This document shows positions 25,245 to 33,521 of a stretch of DNA of 64,000 nt, piece by piece (the first letter of the stretch is position 1; each line of letters opens with the position of its first letter). The position numbers and the translations under genes were made by a program. The DNA lies in NCBI GenBank assembly GCA_030447505.1, contig JAUJOT010000002.1, positions 186,001 to 250,000 of the forward strand. Direction: 5' to 3'. The DNA comes from Solirubrobacteraceae bacterium (lineage in GTDB: Bacteria; Actinomycetota; Thermoleophilia; Solirubrobacterales; Solirubrobacteraceae). A model generated the notes under the pieces. The model was not told where the DNA came from. It did no database searches and saw only the letters and a program-made list of their open reading frames with translations.

Positions 25245-26168
25245 GTGCTCGCCCTGCTCGTCGCCGAGCAACCTCCGCACCTCGTGCTGAGCGAGGTTGC
25301 GCCGCCAGAGCCGCTGCCATTCCAGGCGCTCGTCGCCGTCAAGGCGTTCTCGCTCAATCGCGGCGAGTCGCGCCAGCTGCCCGACCGCCCGCGCGGTCAG
25401 GTTCCGGGCTGGGACGTCGCCGGCGTCGTGATGCGCGCGGCGGCCGACGGCAGCGGCCCGCCGCAGGGCGCGCGCGTCGTCGGGATCGTCCGCAACGGGG
25501 CATGGGCACAGCAGGTCGCGGTCGCCACGCAGAACCTCGCCGAGCTGCCCGATCCGGTGAGCTTCGCGCAGGCGGCGACGCTGCCGGTCGCGGGCATCAC
25601 TGCGCTGCGCGCGCTGGAGATCTGCGGGTTCGTGCTCGGCAAGCGCGTCCTCGTGACGGGCGCGAGCGGCGGCGTCGGGCGCTTCGCCGTCCAGCTCGCC
25701 GCGCGTGGCGGCGCGCATGTGACGGCGGTCTCGCGCAATGCCGAGCGGGCGCGCGGGCTGCGCGAGCTCGGCGCCGACGAGATCGTCTTCGACCTCGACG
25801 GCGAAGGGAGCTACGACGCCGTCGTCGAGGGCGTCGGCGGCGCGACGCTCGCCGCCGCGCTGCGGCTGGTCGCCGCTCGCGGCATCGTGGTGTCGTTCGC
25901 GTCGAGCGATCCGCAGCCTGTGAGCTTCCCGGCGCGCGCGCTGTTCGGCCGCGCACCCGGCGCCGCGCTGCGCGGGCTGTTCGTCTTCGAGGAGATCGAG
26001 CGAAGCGGGACCGGCGGCGCCGACCTGGCGCGCCTGGCCGCGCTCGTCGCCGCCGGCGAGCTCGATCCGCAGATCGACCTCGAGAGCTCCTGGCGCGATC
26101 CAGCGCCCGCGATCGCCGCCCTGCTCGAGCGCCGCGTGACGGGCAAGGCGGTCCTGCTCGTCGACTGA
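25245..26168 (+). CDS. Zinc-independent medium-chain dehydrogenase/quinone-oxidoreductase-like protein
   Basis: 307 residues from GTG at 25245. GroES-like N-terminus ([28 protein letters not shown]) and NADP-binding Rossmann domain with [19 protein letters not shown], the AxxGxxG-type signature of quinone oxidoreductase/MDR proteins. Structural and catalytic zinc cysteines are absent. Shorter than most MDRs (about 330). Substrate unknown. Confidence 0.88.
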   Translation: MLALLVAEQPPHLVLSEVAPPEPLPFQALVAVKAFSLNRGESRQLPDRPRGQVPGWDVAGVVMRAAADGSGPPQGARVVGIVRNGAWAQQVAVATQNLAELPDPVSFAQAATLPVAGITALRALEICGFVLGKRVLVTGASGGVGRFAVQLAARGGAHVTAVSRNAERARGLRELGADEIVFDLDGEGSYDAVVEGVGGATLAAALRLVAARGIVVSFASSDPQPVSFPARALFGRAPGAALRGLFVFEEIERSGTGGADLARLAALVAAGELDPQIDLESSWRDPAPAIAALLERRVTGKAVLLVD

Positions 26169-26213
26169 CAGCCCGGGTTGGCGACGGCTACGTGCGGGAA
26201 GACTGCCAGGACG

Positions 26214-26711
26214 ATGTCGACGACACCGCCACCCGACCGCCCCACCGAGCGGCTGCAGCCGTCACCGCCACCATCGCCTGTCTACGAAGAGCGCGTCGTC
26301 GACCCGAACGGGATCCTCGTGCGCCTCGAGGACGCGATCGGCTCGCTGCGCACCGGCCTCGTGGTCGTCGGGGTGATCGGCGTCGCCGCGCTCGGCGTGG
26401 CGATCTACGCGCTGCTTGCCGACGACGAGGGGCGCGACGGATCGCGCAGCGGCCTCGCAACCGACTCGCGCGTGTCGCAGCTCGACGACCGCATCGATCG
26501 CATCAGCCGTCAGGTGCAGGACCTGCGCTCGGGCGGCGCCGGCAGCAGCGCTGAGGTCGAGGACCGCGTCGAGGCGCTCGAGCGCACGGTCAGGACGCTC
26601 GCCGACCGCCCCTCGGCCGATCCGCAGCAGGCGATCGACCAGCTCTCGGGCCGCATCGACGACATCGCCCGAGACGTCGACGAGCTCAAGCAGGCTCCAC
26701 CGACGCCGTAG
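26214..26711 (+). CDS. Single-pass membrane protein with coiled coil
   Basis: 165 residues from ATG at 26214. A cytoplasmic Pro-rich head, a membrane helix at about 43-65 (LVVVGVIGVAALGVAIYALL), then two coiled-coil stretches (SQLDDRIDRISRQVQDL and AEVEDRVEALERTVRTL) and a third (AIDQLSGRIDDIARDVDEL). Likely a self-associating envelope protein; no enzyme domain. Confidence 0.75.
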   Translation: MSTTPPPDRPTERLQPSPPPSPVYEERVVDPNGILVRLEDAIGSLRTGLVVVGVIGVAALGVAIYALLADDEGRDGSRSGLATDSRVSQLDDRIDRISRQVQDLRSGGAGSSAEVEDRVEALERTVRTLADRPSADPQQAIDQLSGRIDDIARDVDELKQAPPTP

Positions 26712-26768
26712 GCCCCTCCGAGGTCTCCCCGCCGCCGGCGCCTCGCGGCAGCACTGGTGGGCCGGAGG

Positions 26769-26795
26769 CGCGCCGCCGGCTCGGCGGCCGGCGCG
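26769..26795. terminator. GC-rich hairpin between convergent genes
   Basis: CGCGCCG/CGGCGCG stem extended by three more pairs across a one-base bulge, just before the ppdK stop. No U tract. Shared terminator for the coiled-coil gene and ppdK is plausible. Confidence 0.35.
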
Positions 26796-26799
26796 TGTC

Positions 26800-29400
26800 T
26801 CACCAGCCGCCGTCGTCGCCGGCGCGGATCGCGGCCTGCGCGGCGGCGACGCGCGCGACCGGCACGCGAAACGGCGAGCAGGAGACGTAGTCCAGGCCGG
26901 AGTTGTGGAAGAAGTCGATCGAGTCGGGGTCGCCGCCGTGCTCGCCGCAGATGCCGAGCTCGAGCTCGAGCTTCGTCTTGCGCCCGAGCCAGGCTCCCAT
27001 CCGCACGAGCTGCCCGACGCCGGGAGCGTCGAGCGTCTCGAACGGCGAGCGGTCGAAGACCTTGTTCTCGATGTACGGCGACAGGATCTTGCCCTCGATG
27101 TCGTCGCGGCTGAAGCCCAGCGCGGTCTGCGTGAGGTCGTTCGTGCCGAACGAGAAGAAGTCGGCGTGCGTGGCGATCGTGTCGGCGAGGAAGCACGCCC
27201 GCGGCAGCTCGATCATCGTGCCGACGAGGTAGTGCTCGCGCGCGACGCCCTCCTCCGCGGCGACGCGCAGGATCAGCGCCTCGATGATCTCGAGCTCGCG
27301 CTCGTAGTCGATCAGCGGCACCATGACCTCCAGGCGCGGCGGGTGGCCGAGGCGCGCGCTGACGGCGCACTGGGCGCGCATGATCGCCCGCACCTGCATC
27401 TCGTAGATCTCGGGGTGCAGGATCGCCAGGCGGCAGCCGCGCGTACCGAGCATCGGGTTGACCTCGCGCAGCGCGTGCGCGCGCGGGTCGTCCTCGTCGG
27501 GCGGCAGGAACTCGTGCAGCGGCGGGTCGAGCAGGCGGATCGTGACGGGCAGCCCGTCCATCGCCTCGAGGATGTCCTCGAAGTCCTGCTGCTGCAGGGG
27601 CAGCAGCTCGTCGAGCGCGGCGCGGCGCTCGTCGATCGTGTCCGCGAGGATCATCTCGCGCATCTTCGGCTGGCGGTCGGCGGCCATGAACATGTGCTCG
27701 GTCCGGCACAGGCCGATGCCGGTGGCTCCGAACGAGCGCGCCTTGATCGCGTCCTCGGGCGTGTCGGCGTTGGCGCGGACGCCGAGTGAGCGCAGCTCGT
27801 CTGACCACTCGAGCACCCGCTCGAAGTGCTCGTCCATCTGCGGCTCGACGAGCGGCACGTCGTCGATCGTGATCTGACCCGTCGTCCCGTCGATCGAGAT
27901 CACGTCTCCCTCGCACAGGAGGGTTTCGCCCACCCTCAGCTCCTTCGTCGCGAGGTCGATCTCGAGCGCGCTCGCGCCCGTGACCGCCGGCCGGCCCATC
28001 CCGCGGGCGACGAGCGCGGCGTGGCTGGCCTTGCCGCCCTCGGCCGTGAGGATCCCGCGCGCGGCGTGGAAGCCGGCGACGTCCTCGGCCTCGGTGAACG
28101 GGCGCACGAGGATCACGTCGCGGCCCGCAGCGGCCGCCTGCACCGCATCCGGCGCGCTGAAGACGATCTCGCCCTTCGCCGCGCCCGGCGAGGCGGCGAC
28201 GCCCTTGGCGAGCACCGCGTAGTCGACGGCGGGGTCGAAGGTGGGATGCAGCAGCGCGTCGAGCTTCTCGCAGTCGATCGTCGCGATCGCCTCGGCCTTC
28301 GTCAGCAGGCCCTCGTCGACGACGTCGCAGGCGAAGCGCACGGCGGCCTGCGCGGGCCGCTTCGCGTTGCGCGTCTGCAGCATGTACAGACGGCCTTCCT
28401 CGATCGTGAACTCCGTGTCCTGCATGTCCTTGTAATGCGCCTCGAGCGCGCGCAGGATCTCCATCAGCGTGGCGTGCGCCTCGGGCATCACGTCGCGCAG
28501 GTCGGCGATGTCCTGCGTGTTGCGCACACCCGAGACGACGTCCTCGCCCTGCGCGTTGACGAGGAAGTCGCCGGACGGCTCGGGTGCGCCGCTGACCTCG
28601 TCGCGGCTGAAGGCGACGCCCGAGCCCGACGTGTCGCCCTTGTTGCCGAAGACCATCTGCTGCACGTTGACGGCGGTGCCCCAGTCGTCGGGGATGCGGT
28701 TGATGCGCCGGTAGGCGACGGCGCGGTCGCCCGTCCAGGAGTCGAAGACGGCGCGGATCGCCTGTTCGAGCTGGTCTCTCGGTTCCTGCGGGAACTGCTC
28801 GCCGGTCTCGTGCTCGAAGATCTCTCGAAAGCGCGCTGTGAGCTGCTCGAGGGCGTCGACGTCGAGCTCGGTGTCGAGCGTCACGCCGTGCTGCTTCTTC
28901 GCGTCGGCGATCGCCTGCTCGAAGCGCTCGCCGGGGATGTTGCGCACGACGTTGCCGAACATCTGCACGAAGCGCCGGTAGGAATCCCACGCGAAGCGCT
29001 CGTTGCCCGTCTTGTCGGCGAGCCCCCGCACGGACCGGTCGTTGAGGCCGAGGTTGAGGACGGTGTCGAGCATGCCCGGCATCGACTCGCGCGCTCCGCT
29101 TCGGACCGACACGAGCAGCGGGTCGTCGGGGTGGCCGAGCGTCCTGCCGGCCGTCTGCTCGAGGCGAGCGAGCGCTTCGTCGACCTCCTCCGCCATGCCC
29201 TCCGGCGTCGTCTGGCCGTTCTCCATGTATGACACGCACGCCTCGGTCGTGATGGTGAACCCCGCCGGAACGCGCCCGGCGCCCAGGATGCGCGTCATCT
29301 CGGCGACGTTCGCGCCCTTTCCGCCGAGCAGCTCACGCATCTCCTTTGAGCCCTCGGCGAAGTCGTACACCCACTTCGCAGCAACTCGAGCGACTCCCAT
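26800..29400 (-). CDS. ppdK: Pyruvate, phosphate dikinase
   Basis: 866 residues from ATG at 29400, normal for the family. It interconverts pyruvate, ATP and phosphate with phosphoenolpyruvate, AMP and pyrophosphate. ATP-grasp region: LLGGKGANVAEMTR and SVRSGARESMPGMLDTVLN. Phospho-accepting His in GGKASHAALVARGMGRPAV. PEP/pyruvate barrel: GLCRTEHMF, NPMLGTRGCRL, and catalytic FGTNDLTQTALGFSRDD. A TAGGAT box 8 bases before ATG suggests leaderless transcription; recO lies just upstream on the same strand with its own start. Confidence 0.97.
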   Translation of the reverse strand: MGVARVAAKWVYDFAEGSKEMRELLGGKGANVAEMTRILGAGRVPAGFTITTEACVSYMENGQTTPEGMAEEVDEALARLEQTAGRTLGHPDDPLLVSVRSGARESMPGMLDTVLNLGLNDRSVRGLADKTGNERFAWDSYRRFVQMFGNVVRNIPGERFEQAIADAKKQHGVTLDTELDVDALEQLTARFREIFEHETGEQFPQEPRDQLEQAIRAVFDSWTGDRAVAYRRINRIPDDWGTAVNVQQMVFGNKGDTSGSGVAFSRDEVSGAPEPSGDFLVNAQGEDVVSGVRNTQDIADLRDVMPEAHATLMEILRALEAHYKDMQDTEFTIEEGRLYMLQTRNAKRPAQAAVRFACDVVDEGLLTKAEAIATIDCEKLDALLHPTFDPAVDYAVLAKGVAASPGAAKGEIVFSAPDAVQAAAAGRDVILVRPFTEAEDVAGFHAARGILTAEGGKASHAALVARGMGRPAVTGASALEIDLATKELRVGETLLCEGDVISIDGTTGQITIDDVPLVEPQMDEHFERVLEWSDELRSLGVRANADTPEDAIKARSFGATGIGLCRTEHMFMAADRQPKMREMILADTIDERRAALDELLPLQQQDFEDILEAMDGLPVTIRLLDPPLHEFLPPDEDDPRAHALREVNPMLGTRGCRLAILHPEIYEMQVRAIMRAQCAVSARLGHPPRLEVMVPLIDYERELEIIEALILRVAAEEGVAREHYLVGTMIELPRACFLADTIATHADFFSFGTNDLTQTALGFSRDDIEGKILSPYIENKVFDRSPFETLDAPGVGQLVRMGAWLGRKTKLELELGICGEHGGDPDSIDFFHNSGLDYVSCSPFRVPVARVAAAQAAIRAGDDGGW

Positions 29401-29408
29401 GGCGGGCG

Positions 29409-29414
29409 ATCCTA
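29409..29414 (-). promoter_or_regulatory. -10 box (TAGGAT) of ppdK
   Basis: TANNNT match 8 bases before the ppdK ATG. It overlaps the last bases of recO including its stop, so ppdK may be transcribed independently of recO. Confidence 0.45.
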
Positions 29415-30155
29415 CCTCGGAACCGCCGGACGCAACCGGACGTGCGCATGATGCGCGAGCGTCTCGTGGATCGCCCGTTCGGCTTCGCGCAACGCGCGAT
29501 CTCCGGCCTGCGGAACGTCGGCCAGGGCGGATCCCAGCGCGTCGGTCATGAAGGCGTGGGCCTCCTCGCCCAGCGCGAAGCCCGTCGCCTCGCACGCGCT
29601 GCAGACGACGCCGCCCGCGGAGCCGCTGAAGCCGGCGAGATGATCGGCCTCGCCGCAGGCCGCGCATGCCGCGAGCTGTGGCGCGAGGCCCGCGGCGAGC
29701 AGGAGCTTGAGGCGAAAGGCGAGCTGGTTTGCGTGCGTGGCGTGCGAGCGCTGCGAGCCTGCGCCCGCGTCGAGCAGCGCAAGCTCGTTGCACAGCAGCG
29801 CGAATACGCCAGGATGCGCCTCGTCGGTCTCGAACAGCCGCCCGACGGCGTCGCACGCGCGCGCCGCGCTGTCCAGCGCGGGCCCGTCCTCACGCAGGCG
29901 CCGATAGCCGTCGACCGTCTCAGCGCTCGTCACGGTCAGCAGATCGCTGCGCGGGCGGGCGGCTTCATACAGGACCATTTGCAGGCGAAAGAACGGCTCC
30001 AGGCGGCCGCCGAAGCGGCTCTTCGTGCGCCGCACGCCCTTCGCGATCGCGCTGACGCGGCCGCGCTGCGGGGTGTAGAGATGCAGGATCCGGTCGGCCT
30101 CGCCGTAGCGCAGCGAGCGCAGCACCACAGCCTCCGTCTTGAGGGCGCCTGCCAT
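29412..30155 (-). CDS. recO: DNA repair protein RecO
   Basis: 247 residues from ATG at 30155. RecO helps RecR load RecA on SSB-coated single-stranded DNA. N-terminal OB fold begins KTEAVVLRSLRYGEADRILHLYT and RVSAIAKGVRRTKSRFGGRLEPF is split across its strands; the four-cysteine zinc site appears as CAACGEADH and VVCSACEA. Length is normal. Divergent from the glutaredoxin-like genes with 15 bases between starts. Confidence 0.93.
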   Translation of the reverse strand: MAGALKTEAVVLRSLRYGEADRILHLYTPQRGRVSAIAKGVRRTKSRFGGRLEPFFRLQMVLYEAARPRSDLLTVTSAETVDGYRRLREDGPALDSAARACDAVGRLFETDEAHPGVFALLCNELALLDAGAGSQRSHATHANQLAFRLKLLLAAGLAPQLAACAACGEADHLAGFSGSAGGVVCSACEATGFALGEEAHAFMTDALGSALADVPQAGDRALREAERAIHETLAHHAHVRLRPAVPR

Positions 30156-30161
30156 TACACT
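30156..30161 (+). promoter_or_regulatory. -10 box (TACACT) of the glutaredoxin-like operon
   Basis: TANNNT match 9 bases before the first ATG (30171); it begins one base after the recO start codon in the divergent gap. Confidence 0.4.
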
Positions 30162-30170
30162 TTTCGCACC

Positions 30171-30425
30171 ATGAGAACGATCCAGATCTACACGAAAGAG
30201 GGCTGCCAGTTCAGCGGCCAGCTCCGGGAGCTCCTCGAGGAGAAGCAGATCCCGTACGAGGAGACCCTCGTCAGGCTCGACTCGCCGGAGCACCACGAGC
30301 TCGGCGAACGGTCTGGCTCGATGAAGCTCCCGCAGGCGTTCATCGGCGTCATCCCGATGGGAAGCACCCAGGAGGTGCAGGCGGCCTCGATCAACGGCAT
30401 GCTCGACGACCTGCTCGCCGACTGA
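30171..30425 (+). CDS. Glutaredoxin-like protein 1 (CQFS active site)
   Basis: 84 residues. Thioredoxin fold with IYTKEGCQFSGQLRELLEE and the cis-Pro loop MKLPQAFIG. The active site is C-x-x-S, lacking the resolving cysteine, as in monothiol glutaredoxins that act with glutathione-like thiols or carry Fe-S clusters. The GG near the C-terminus of its two sisters is replaced by GS/Q. First of three tandem paralogues of identical length; the next start follows its stop by 2 bases. Confidence 0.88.
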   Translation: MRTIQIYTKEGCQFSGQLRELLEEKQIPYEETLVRLDSPEHHELGERSGSMKLPQAFIGVIPMGSTQEVQAASINGMLDDLLAD

Positions 30426-30427
30426 CC

Positions 30428-30682
30428 ATGCGGCCGGTCACCGTCTACACCGACGAGATCTGCACGCTCTGCCATTCGGTCGAGAACCTGCTGAACGTTC
30501 GGGACATCCCATACGAGAAGGTCATGATCACGCCCGGATCGGACGAGCACGAGCAGCTCGCCGAGCGCTCGGGGCTGAAGGCGCTGCCACAGGTCTACAT
30601 CGGCAGCCTGCTGCTCGGCGGCTATCAGGAGACGCTCGCCGCCGACCAGGCGGGGATGCTCGCCGACCTGCTCGTCGACTGA
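30428..30682 (+). CDS. Glutaredoxin-like protein 2 (CTLC active site)
   Basis: 84 residues. Dithiol site in VYTDEICTLCHSVENLL, cis-Pro loop KALPQVYIG, then LLLGGYQETLAADQAGMLADLL. Actinobacteria use mycothiol or NrdH-type systems, so it may be a mycoredoxin- or NrdH-like disulfide reductase; neither is certain. Two bases after gene 1 and 26 before gene 3, clearly co-transcribed. Confidence 0.9.
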   Translation: MRPVTVYTDEICTLCHSVENLLNVRDIPYEKVMITPGSDEHEQLAERSGLKALPQVYIGSLLLGGYQETLAADQAGMLADLLVD

Positions 30683-30708
30683 CGTCCGCGACTGCACGTT
30701 CTCACGTC

Positions 30709-30963
30709 ATGCGCGAAGTGACCGTCTACACGACCGAGGGCTGCGGATTCTGCACCCGCGTCAAGATGCTCCTGAGCGCCCGCGGGATCGACTTTCGCGA
30801 GGAGAACCTGGCGGGCAGGCCCGAGGCGGTGGTCGAGCTCGCCGAGAAGACGGGCATGACGAGCCTGCCGCAGGTCATGGTCGGCAGCATCCTGATCGGC
30901 GGCTACGACGAAACCGCCGCGGCCGACCAGTCGGGGATGCTGGCGGATCTGCTGGAGGACTAG
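30709..30963 (+). CDS. Glutaredoxin-like protein 3 (CGFC active site)
   Basis: 84 residues. Dithiol site in VYTTEGCGFCTRVKMLLSA, cis-Pro loop TSLPQVMVG, GGYDETAAADQSGMLADLL. Shares the C-terminal ADQ.GMLADLL with gene 2, showing a recent duplication, while gene 1 is more diverged. Its stop lies 4 bases before the 6-bp target repeat of the insertion sequence. Confidence 0.92.
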   Translation: MREVTVYTTEGCGFCTRVKMLLSARGIDFREENLAGRPEAVVELAEKTGMTSLPQVMVGSILIGGYDETAAADQSGMLADLLED

Positions 30964-30966
30964 CGC

Positions 30967-30972
30967 GCTAGG
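30967..30972. repeat. IS target-site duplication, left copy (GCTAGG)
   Basis: GCTAGG flanks the left end of the insertion sequence; an identical copy is at 32020-32025. It fits the NCTAGN target preference known for IS481-type elements. Confidence 0.85.
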
Positions 30973-31939
30973 TGTAGGTCCCGAGCAGGTTGTTCAGGCG
31001 GCTGATCGGTGGTTGTCGGCCGATGGCTGCGTGTCGTCGGTGATGGTTGTAGCGGTAGATCCAGCCGTCAAGGGCTGCGGTGCGTTCGGCGCTGGTGGCG
31101 TAGATCGCGCCGTAGGCCCAGCCGGCGAGCATCGTGCGGATGAAGCGCTCGGCCTTGCCGTTGGTCTGCGGGCGTCGTGGCCGGGTGCGCAGGTGGCGGA
31201 TGCCCAGCGTTCTGCAGGCGATCGCGTGAACGGCTGAGCGGTACGCCGAGCCGTTGTCGGTAAGCAGGTCGCAGACGGTCATGCCGTGGCTCTCAAAGAA
31301 CGCGATCGCTCGGCGCAAAAACCCGATCGCGGTGGTTGCCTTCTCGTCGCTGAGGACTTCGGCGTAGGCCAGGCGCGTGGCGTCGTCGATCGCGACGTGG
31401 ACGTAGTCCCAGCCGACGATCCTGCGGTTGTGTCCCTCGCTGTCTTTGCGTGTGCGTCGCGGGTTGCGCTGGAGCCCGGTGATGCGTTTGCCCGCGCCGC
31501 CGTGGATGCGGCCGAGCTTCTTGACGTCGATGTGGATCAGCTCACCGGCGACCTGGCGCTCGTAGCGCTCCGCGGGCTCCAAGCCCAAGCGACCGAGGCG
31601 CCCCATCCCGATCCGCGTGAGGATCCCTGAGACCGTCGACAGCGGCCGGTCAAGGACCTCGGCGATCTCTGGCCCCGAGAAGCGCAACCGTCGCAGTGCC
31701 GCGATCGCCTCGATCGTCCGCTCGTCGGTGCGGTTGGCCACCAGCTGCGGCGTCGACGGCCTGTCGATCAAGCCATCGGGCCCTTCGGTGCGATACCGCG
31801 CGAGCCACTTCCGGGCGGTCCGCTCAGAGATCCCGACGCTCTGTGCGGCGTCTCGGACCTTCCAACTCTCCCTCTCGATTCGATCGACAAGCAACTGCCG
31901 GCCGATCACGCTGAGCCGCGCGTTAGCGTGCAACTTCAT
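30968..31939 (-). CDS. IS481-family transposase
   Basis: 323 residues from ATG at 31939. N-terminal helix-turn-helix (VRDAAQSVGISERTARKWLARY), second HTH region (LSTVSGILTRIGMGRLGRLG), then an rve/DDE domain: first Asp in LIHIDVKKLGRI, second Asp in DLLTDNGSAYRS, Glu in RPQTNGKAERFIRTM. All catalytic residues are present, so the element may be active. The stop TAG lies in the flanking target duplication, outside the terminal repeat. Confidence 0.95.
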   Translation of the reverse strand: MKLHANARLSVIGRQLLVDRIERESWKVRDAAQSVGISERTARKWLARYRTEGPDGLIDRPSTPQLVANRTDERTIEAIAALRRLRFSGPEIAEVLDRPLSTVSGILTRIGMGRLGRLGLEPAERYERQVAGELIHIDVKKLGRIHGGAGKRITGLQRNPRRTRKDSEGHNRRIVGWDYVHVAIDDATRLAYAEVLSDEKATTAIGFLRRAIAFFESHGMTVCDLLTDNGSAYRSAVHAIACRTLGIRHLRTRPRRPQTNGKAERFIRTMLAGWAYGAIYATSAERTAALDGWIYRYNHHRRHAAIGRQPPISRLNNLLGTYT

Positions 31940-32019
31940 CCGGTGTCTCCTTGGTGCTGGGGCTTCGTAACCACCAGCCTCCAGGGAGGCCCGGATGAAC
32001 AACGTCCTCAGGAACTACA
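30973..32019 (-). mobile_element. IS481-family insertion sequence, intact
   Basis: 1047 bp bounded by inverted repeats TGTAGGTCCCGAGCAGGTTG... (left, inward from 30973) and TGTAGTTCCTGAGGACGTTG... (right, inward from 32019), matching at 20 of 24 positions. Flanked by a 6-bp duplication GCTAGG. One transposase gene fills it. The target was the CTAG at the mutM stop codon; duplication restored that codon, so mutM is intact. The transposase itself has no stop inside the element and uses the CTAG of the duplicated target. Confidence 0.93.
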
Positions 32020-32025
32020 GCTAGG
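32020..32025. repeat. IS target-site duplication, right copy (GCTAGG)
   Basis: Second copy of GCTAGG; it contains the TAG stop codon (minus strand) of mutM. Confidence 0.85.
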
Positions 32026-32863
32026 GCGAGCGCTGGGCCCGCGGCCGCGTCTGGCAGGCCTCGCAGGCATACGTCCCGCGACCGGCAGCGACGAACTTGC
32101 GCACCGGCGTCCCGCAGACCGTGCAGGGCGCGCCCTCGCGGCTGTGGACGAGGAACTCGTCCTGAAAGGCCCCCTTCACGCCGTCCGGGTGGCGAAAGTC
32201 GTCGATCGACGCGCCGCCGGCGCCGAGCCCGGCCTGCAGGGAAGCCACCACGGCGTCACGCAGAGCGGCGACCTGCCCGCGCTTGAGGGCCCCCGCCCTG
32301 CGCAGCGGATGGATCCGCGCCCGGAACAGCGCCTCGTTGGCGTAGATGTTCCCGACGCCGGCGACGCGCCGCTGGTCGAGCAGCAGCGCCTTGATCGGCA
32401 TCCGGCGCTTGCGTGTCTGCAGGTACAGGTGCTCGGTCGTGAAGTCAGGGCCGAGCGGCTCGACGCCGAGGCGCTCGTCGAGGAACGCTTGCAGCGCGTC
32501 GCGGCCGAGCGCGAGCTCGCCGGTGCCGAAGCGGCGCGGGTCGCAGAACGACAACACGTGGCCGTCGTCGAGCTCGAGGCGCACGCGCACGTACAGCGTC
32601 CCCGGCGGCGCGTCGTAGAGCACGGTGCCCGTCATGCGCAGGTGCATGAGCAGGTAGACCTCGTCCTCCGCCTCGCAGATGAGGTACTTGCCGCGCCGCG
32701 ACAGGCGCTCGACGACCCGCCCCTCGAGCGCGGCGCTCAGCTCGGACGGCGCGATCGGCGAGCACCACTTCGAGTCAAGCACCTCGAGCGTGCGCAGCGT
32801 GCGGCCCTCGACGAGCGGCGCGAGCCGGCGGCGGATCGTCTCGACCTCGGGAAGCTCAGGCAT
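32021..32863 (-). CDS. mutM: Formamidopyrimidine-DNA glycosylase (Fpg/MutM)
   Basis: 280 residues from ATG at 32863. It excises 8-oxoguanine and formamidopyrimidines and nicks the abasic site. After Met the catalytic Pro-Glu (PELPEVETIRR), the Lys59 loop (RRGKYL), the H2TH helix (VAGVGNIYANEALFRARIHP) and the C-terminal zinc finger (CTVCGTPVRKF...YACEAC) are all present. The 3' end abuts the insertion sequence but the reading frame and stop are intact. Confidence 0.97.
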   Translation of the reverse strand: MPELPEVETIRRRLAPLVEGRTLRTLEVLDSKWCSPIAPSELSAALEGRVVERLSRRGKYLICEAEDEVYLLMHLRMTGTVLYDAPPGTLYVRVRLELDDGHVLSFCDPRRFGTGELALGRDALQAFLDERLGVEPLGPDFTTEHLYLQTRKRRMPIKALLLDQRRVAGVGNIYANEALFRARIHPLRRAGALKRGQVAALRDAVVASLQAGLGAGGASIDDFRHPDGVKGAFQDEFLVHSREGAPCTVCGTPVRKFVAAGRGTYACEACQTRPRAQRSP

Positions 32864-32933
32864 CGGTGCTCTGAGCGTAGTTGCTCGCCGGGGCCAGGCC
32901 CGAGCGCGCGCCCGCCGCCTCACGCTGGTTGTA

Positions 32934-33509
32934 CTAGTTCGGCCGGCGCAGCTTCAGCGAGCGGGTCATCGGGCCGAAGGTCTGCTCGTCGATCCGGGCG
33001 AACTCCTTCGGCGGCGCGAACGCGTCCATGACGACCTCGGCGCCGTGGCCGTAGGCGTGCAGGGAGCGCATCGAGCGCTGGACGCCCTGGTTGGTGAGGT
33101 TCGTTCCGGTGCCGACGACCTCGACCGCCCGGATCCCGGGCTTGACGACGAGCCGTGTCGACGTGAGCTTGAACGTCGGGTCGCGGCTCTCGATCTGGGC
33201 GACGAGCGCATCGCGCGCGGCGTTGAGCTGCGCACGCGTCTCGGGCAGTGGCTCAGTGCGCGGATAGCGCCAGACTGCAAGCTGCGCGGTGCCGATCGCG
33301 ACCGTCGCGACCTGTGACCCCTGGCCGGGCACGACGCGCCAGTTGGTCGGCGAGCGGAAGCGCACGCCCTGCTCGTCGAAGAACCGCTCCTGAAACGCCT
33401 TTGGCGCCGGGACGACGCTGAGGTCAGGAACCGGCGTGCGGTCGTTGCCGCAGCCGGCGAGCAGCGCGGCGAGCCCGGCGACGGCGAACGAGATCAGGGC
33501 GCGGCGCAC
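32934..33509 (-). CDS. Lipoprotein of unknown function
   Basis: 191 residues with signal and lipobox LAALLAGCGN. The mature part (FFDEQGVRFRSPTNWRVVPG, AVWRYPRTEPLPET, TRLVVKPGIRAVEVVGTGTN) resembles the single-domain extracytoplasmic lipoproteins whose fold begins with a short beta strand and a SP..W motif. Function unknown. It starts 12 bases after the xerD stop, so probably co-transcribed with it. Confidence 0.75.
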   Translation of the reverse strand: MRRALISFAVAGLAALLAGCGNDRTPVPDLSVVPAPKAFQERFFDEQGVRFRSPTNWRVVPGQGSQVATVAIGTAQLAVWRYPRTEPLPETRAQLNAARDALVAQIESRDPTFKLTSTRLVVKPGIRAVEVVGTGTNLTNQGVQRSMRSLHAYGHGAEVVMDAFAPPKEFARIDEQTFGPMTRSLKLRRPN

Positions 33510-33521
33510 CCCGGCATTCTC

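Noticed and set aside
22361-25357. 998-codon frame covering dnaG and beyond
   Set aside because: Only the part from GTG 24157 is DnaG; the rest overlaps dgt in another frame and has no protein character.
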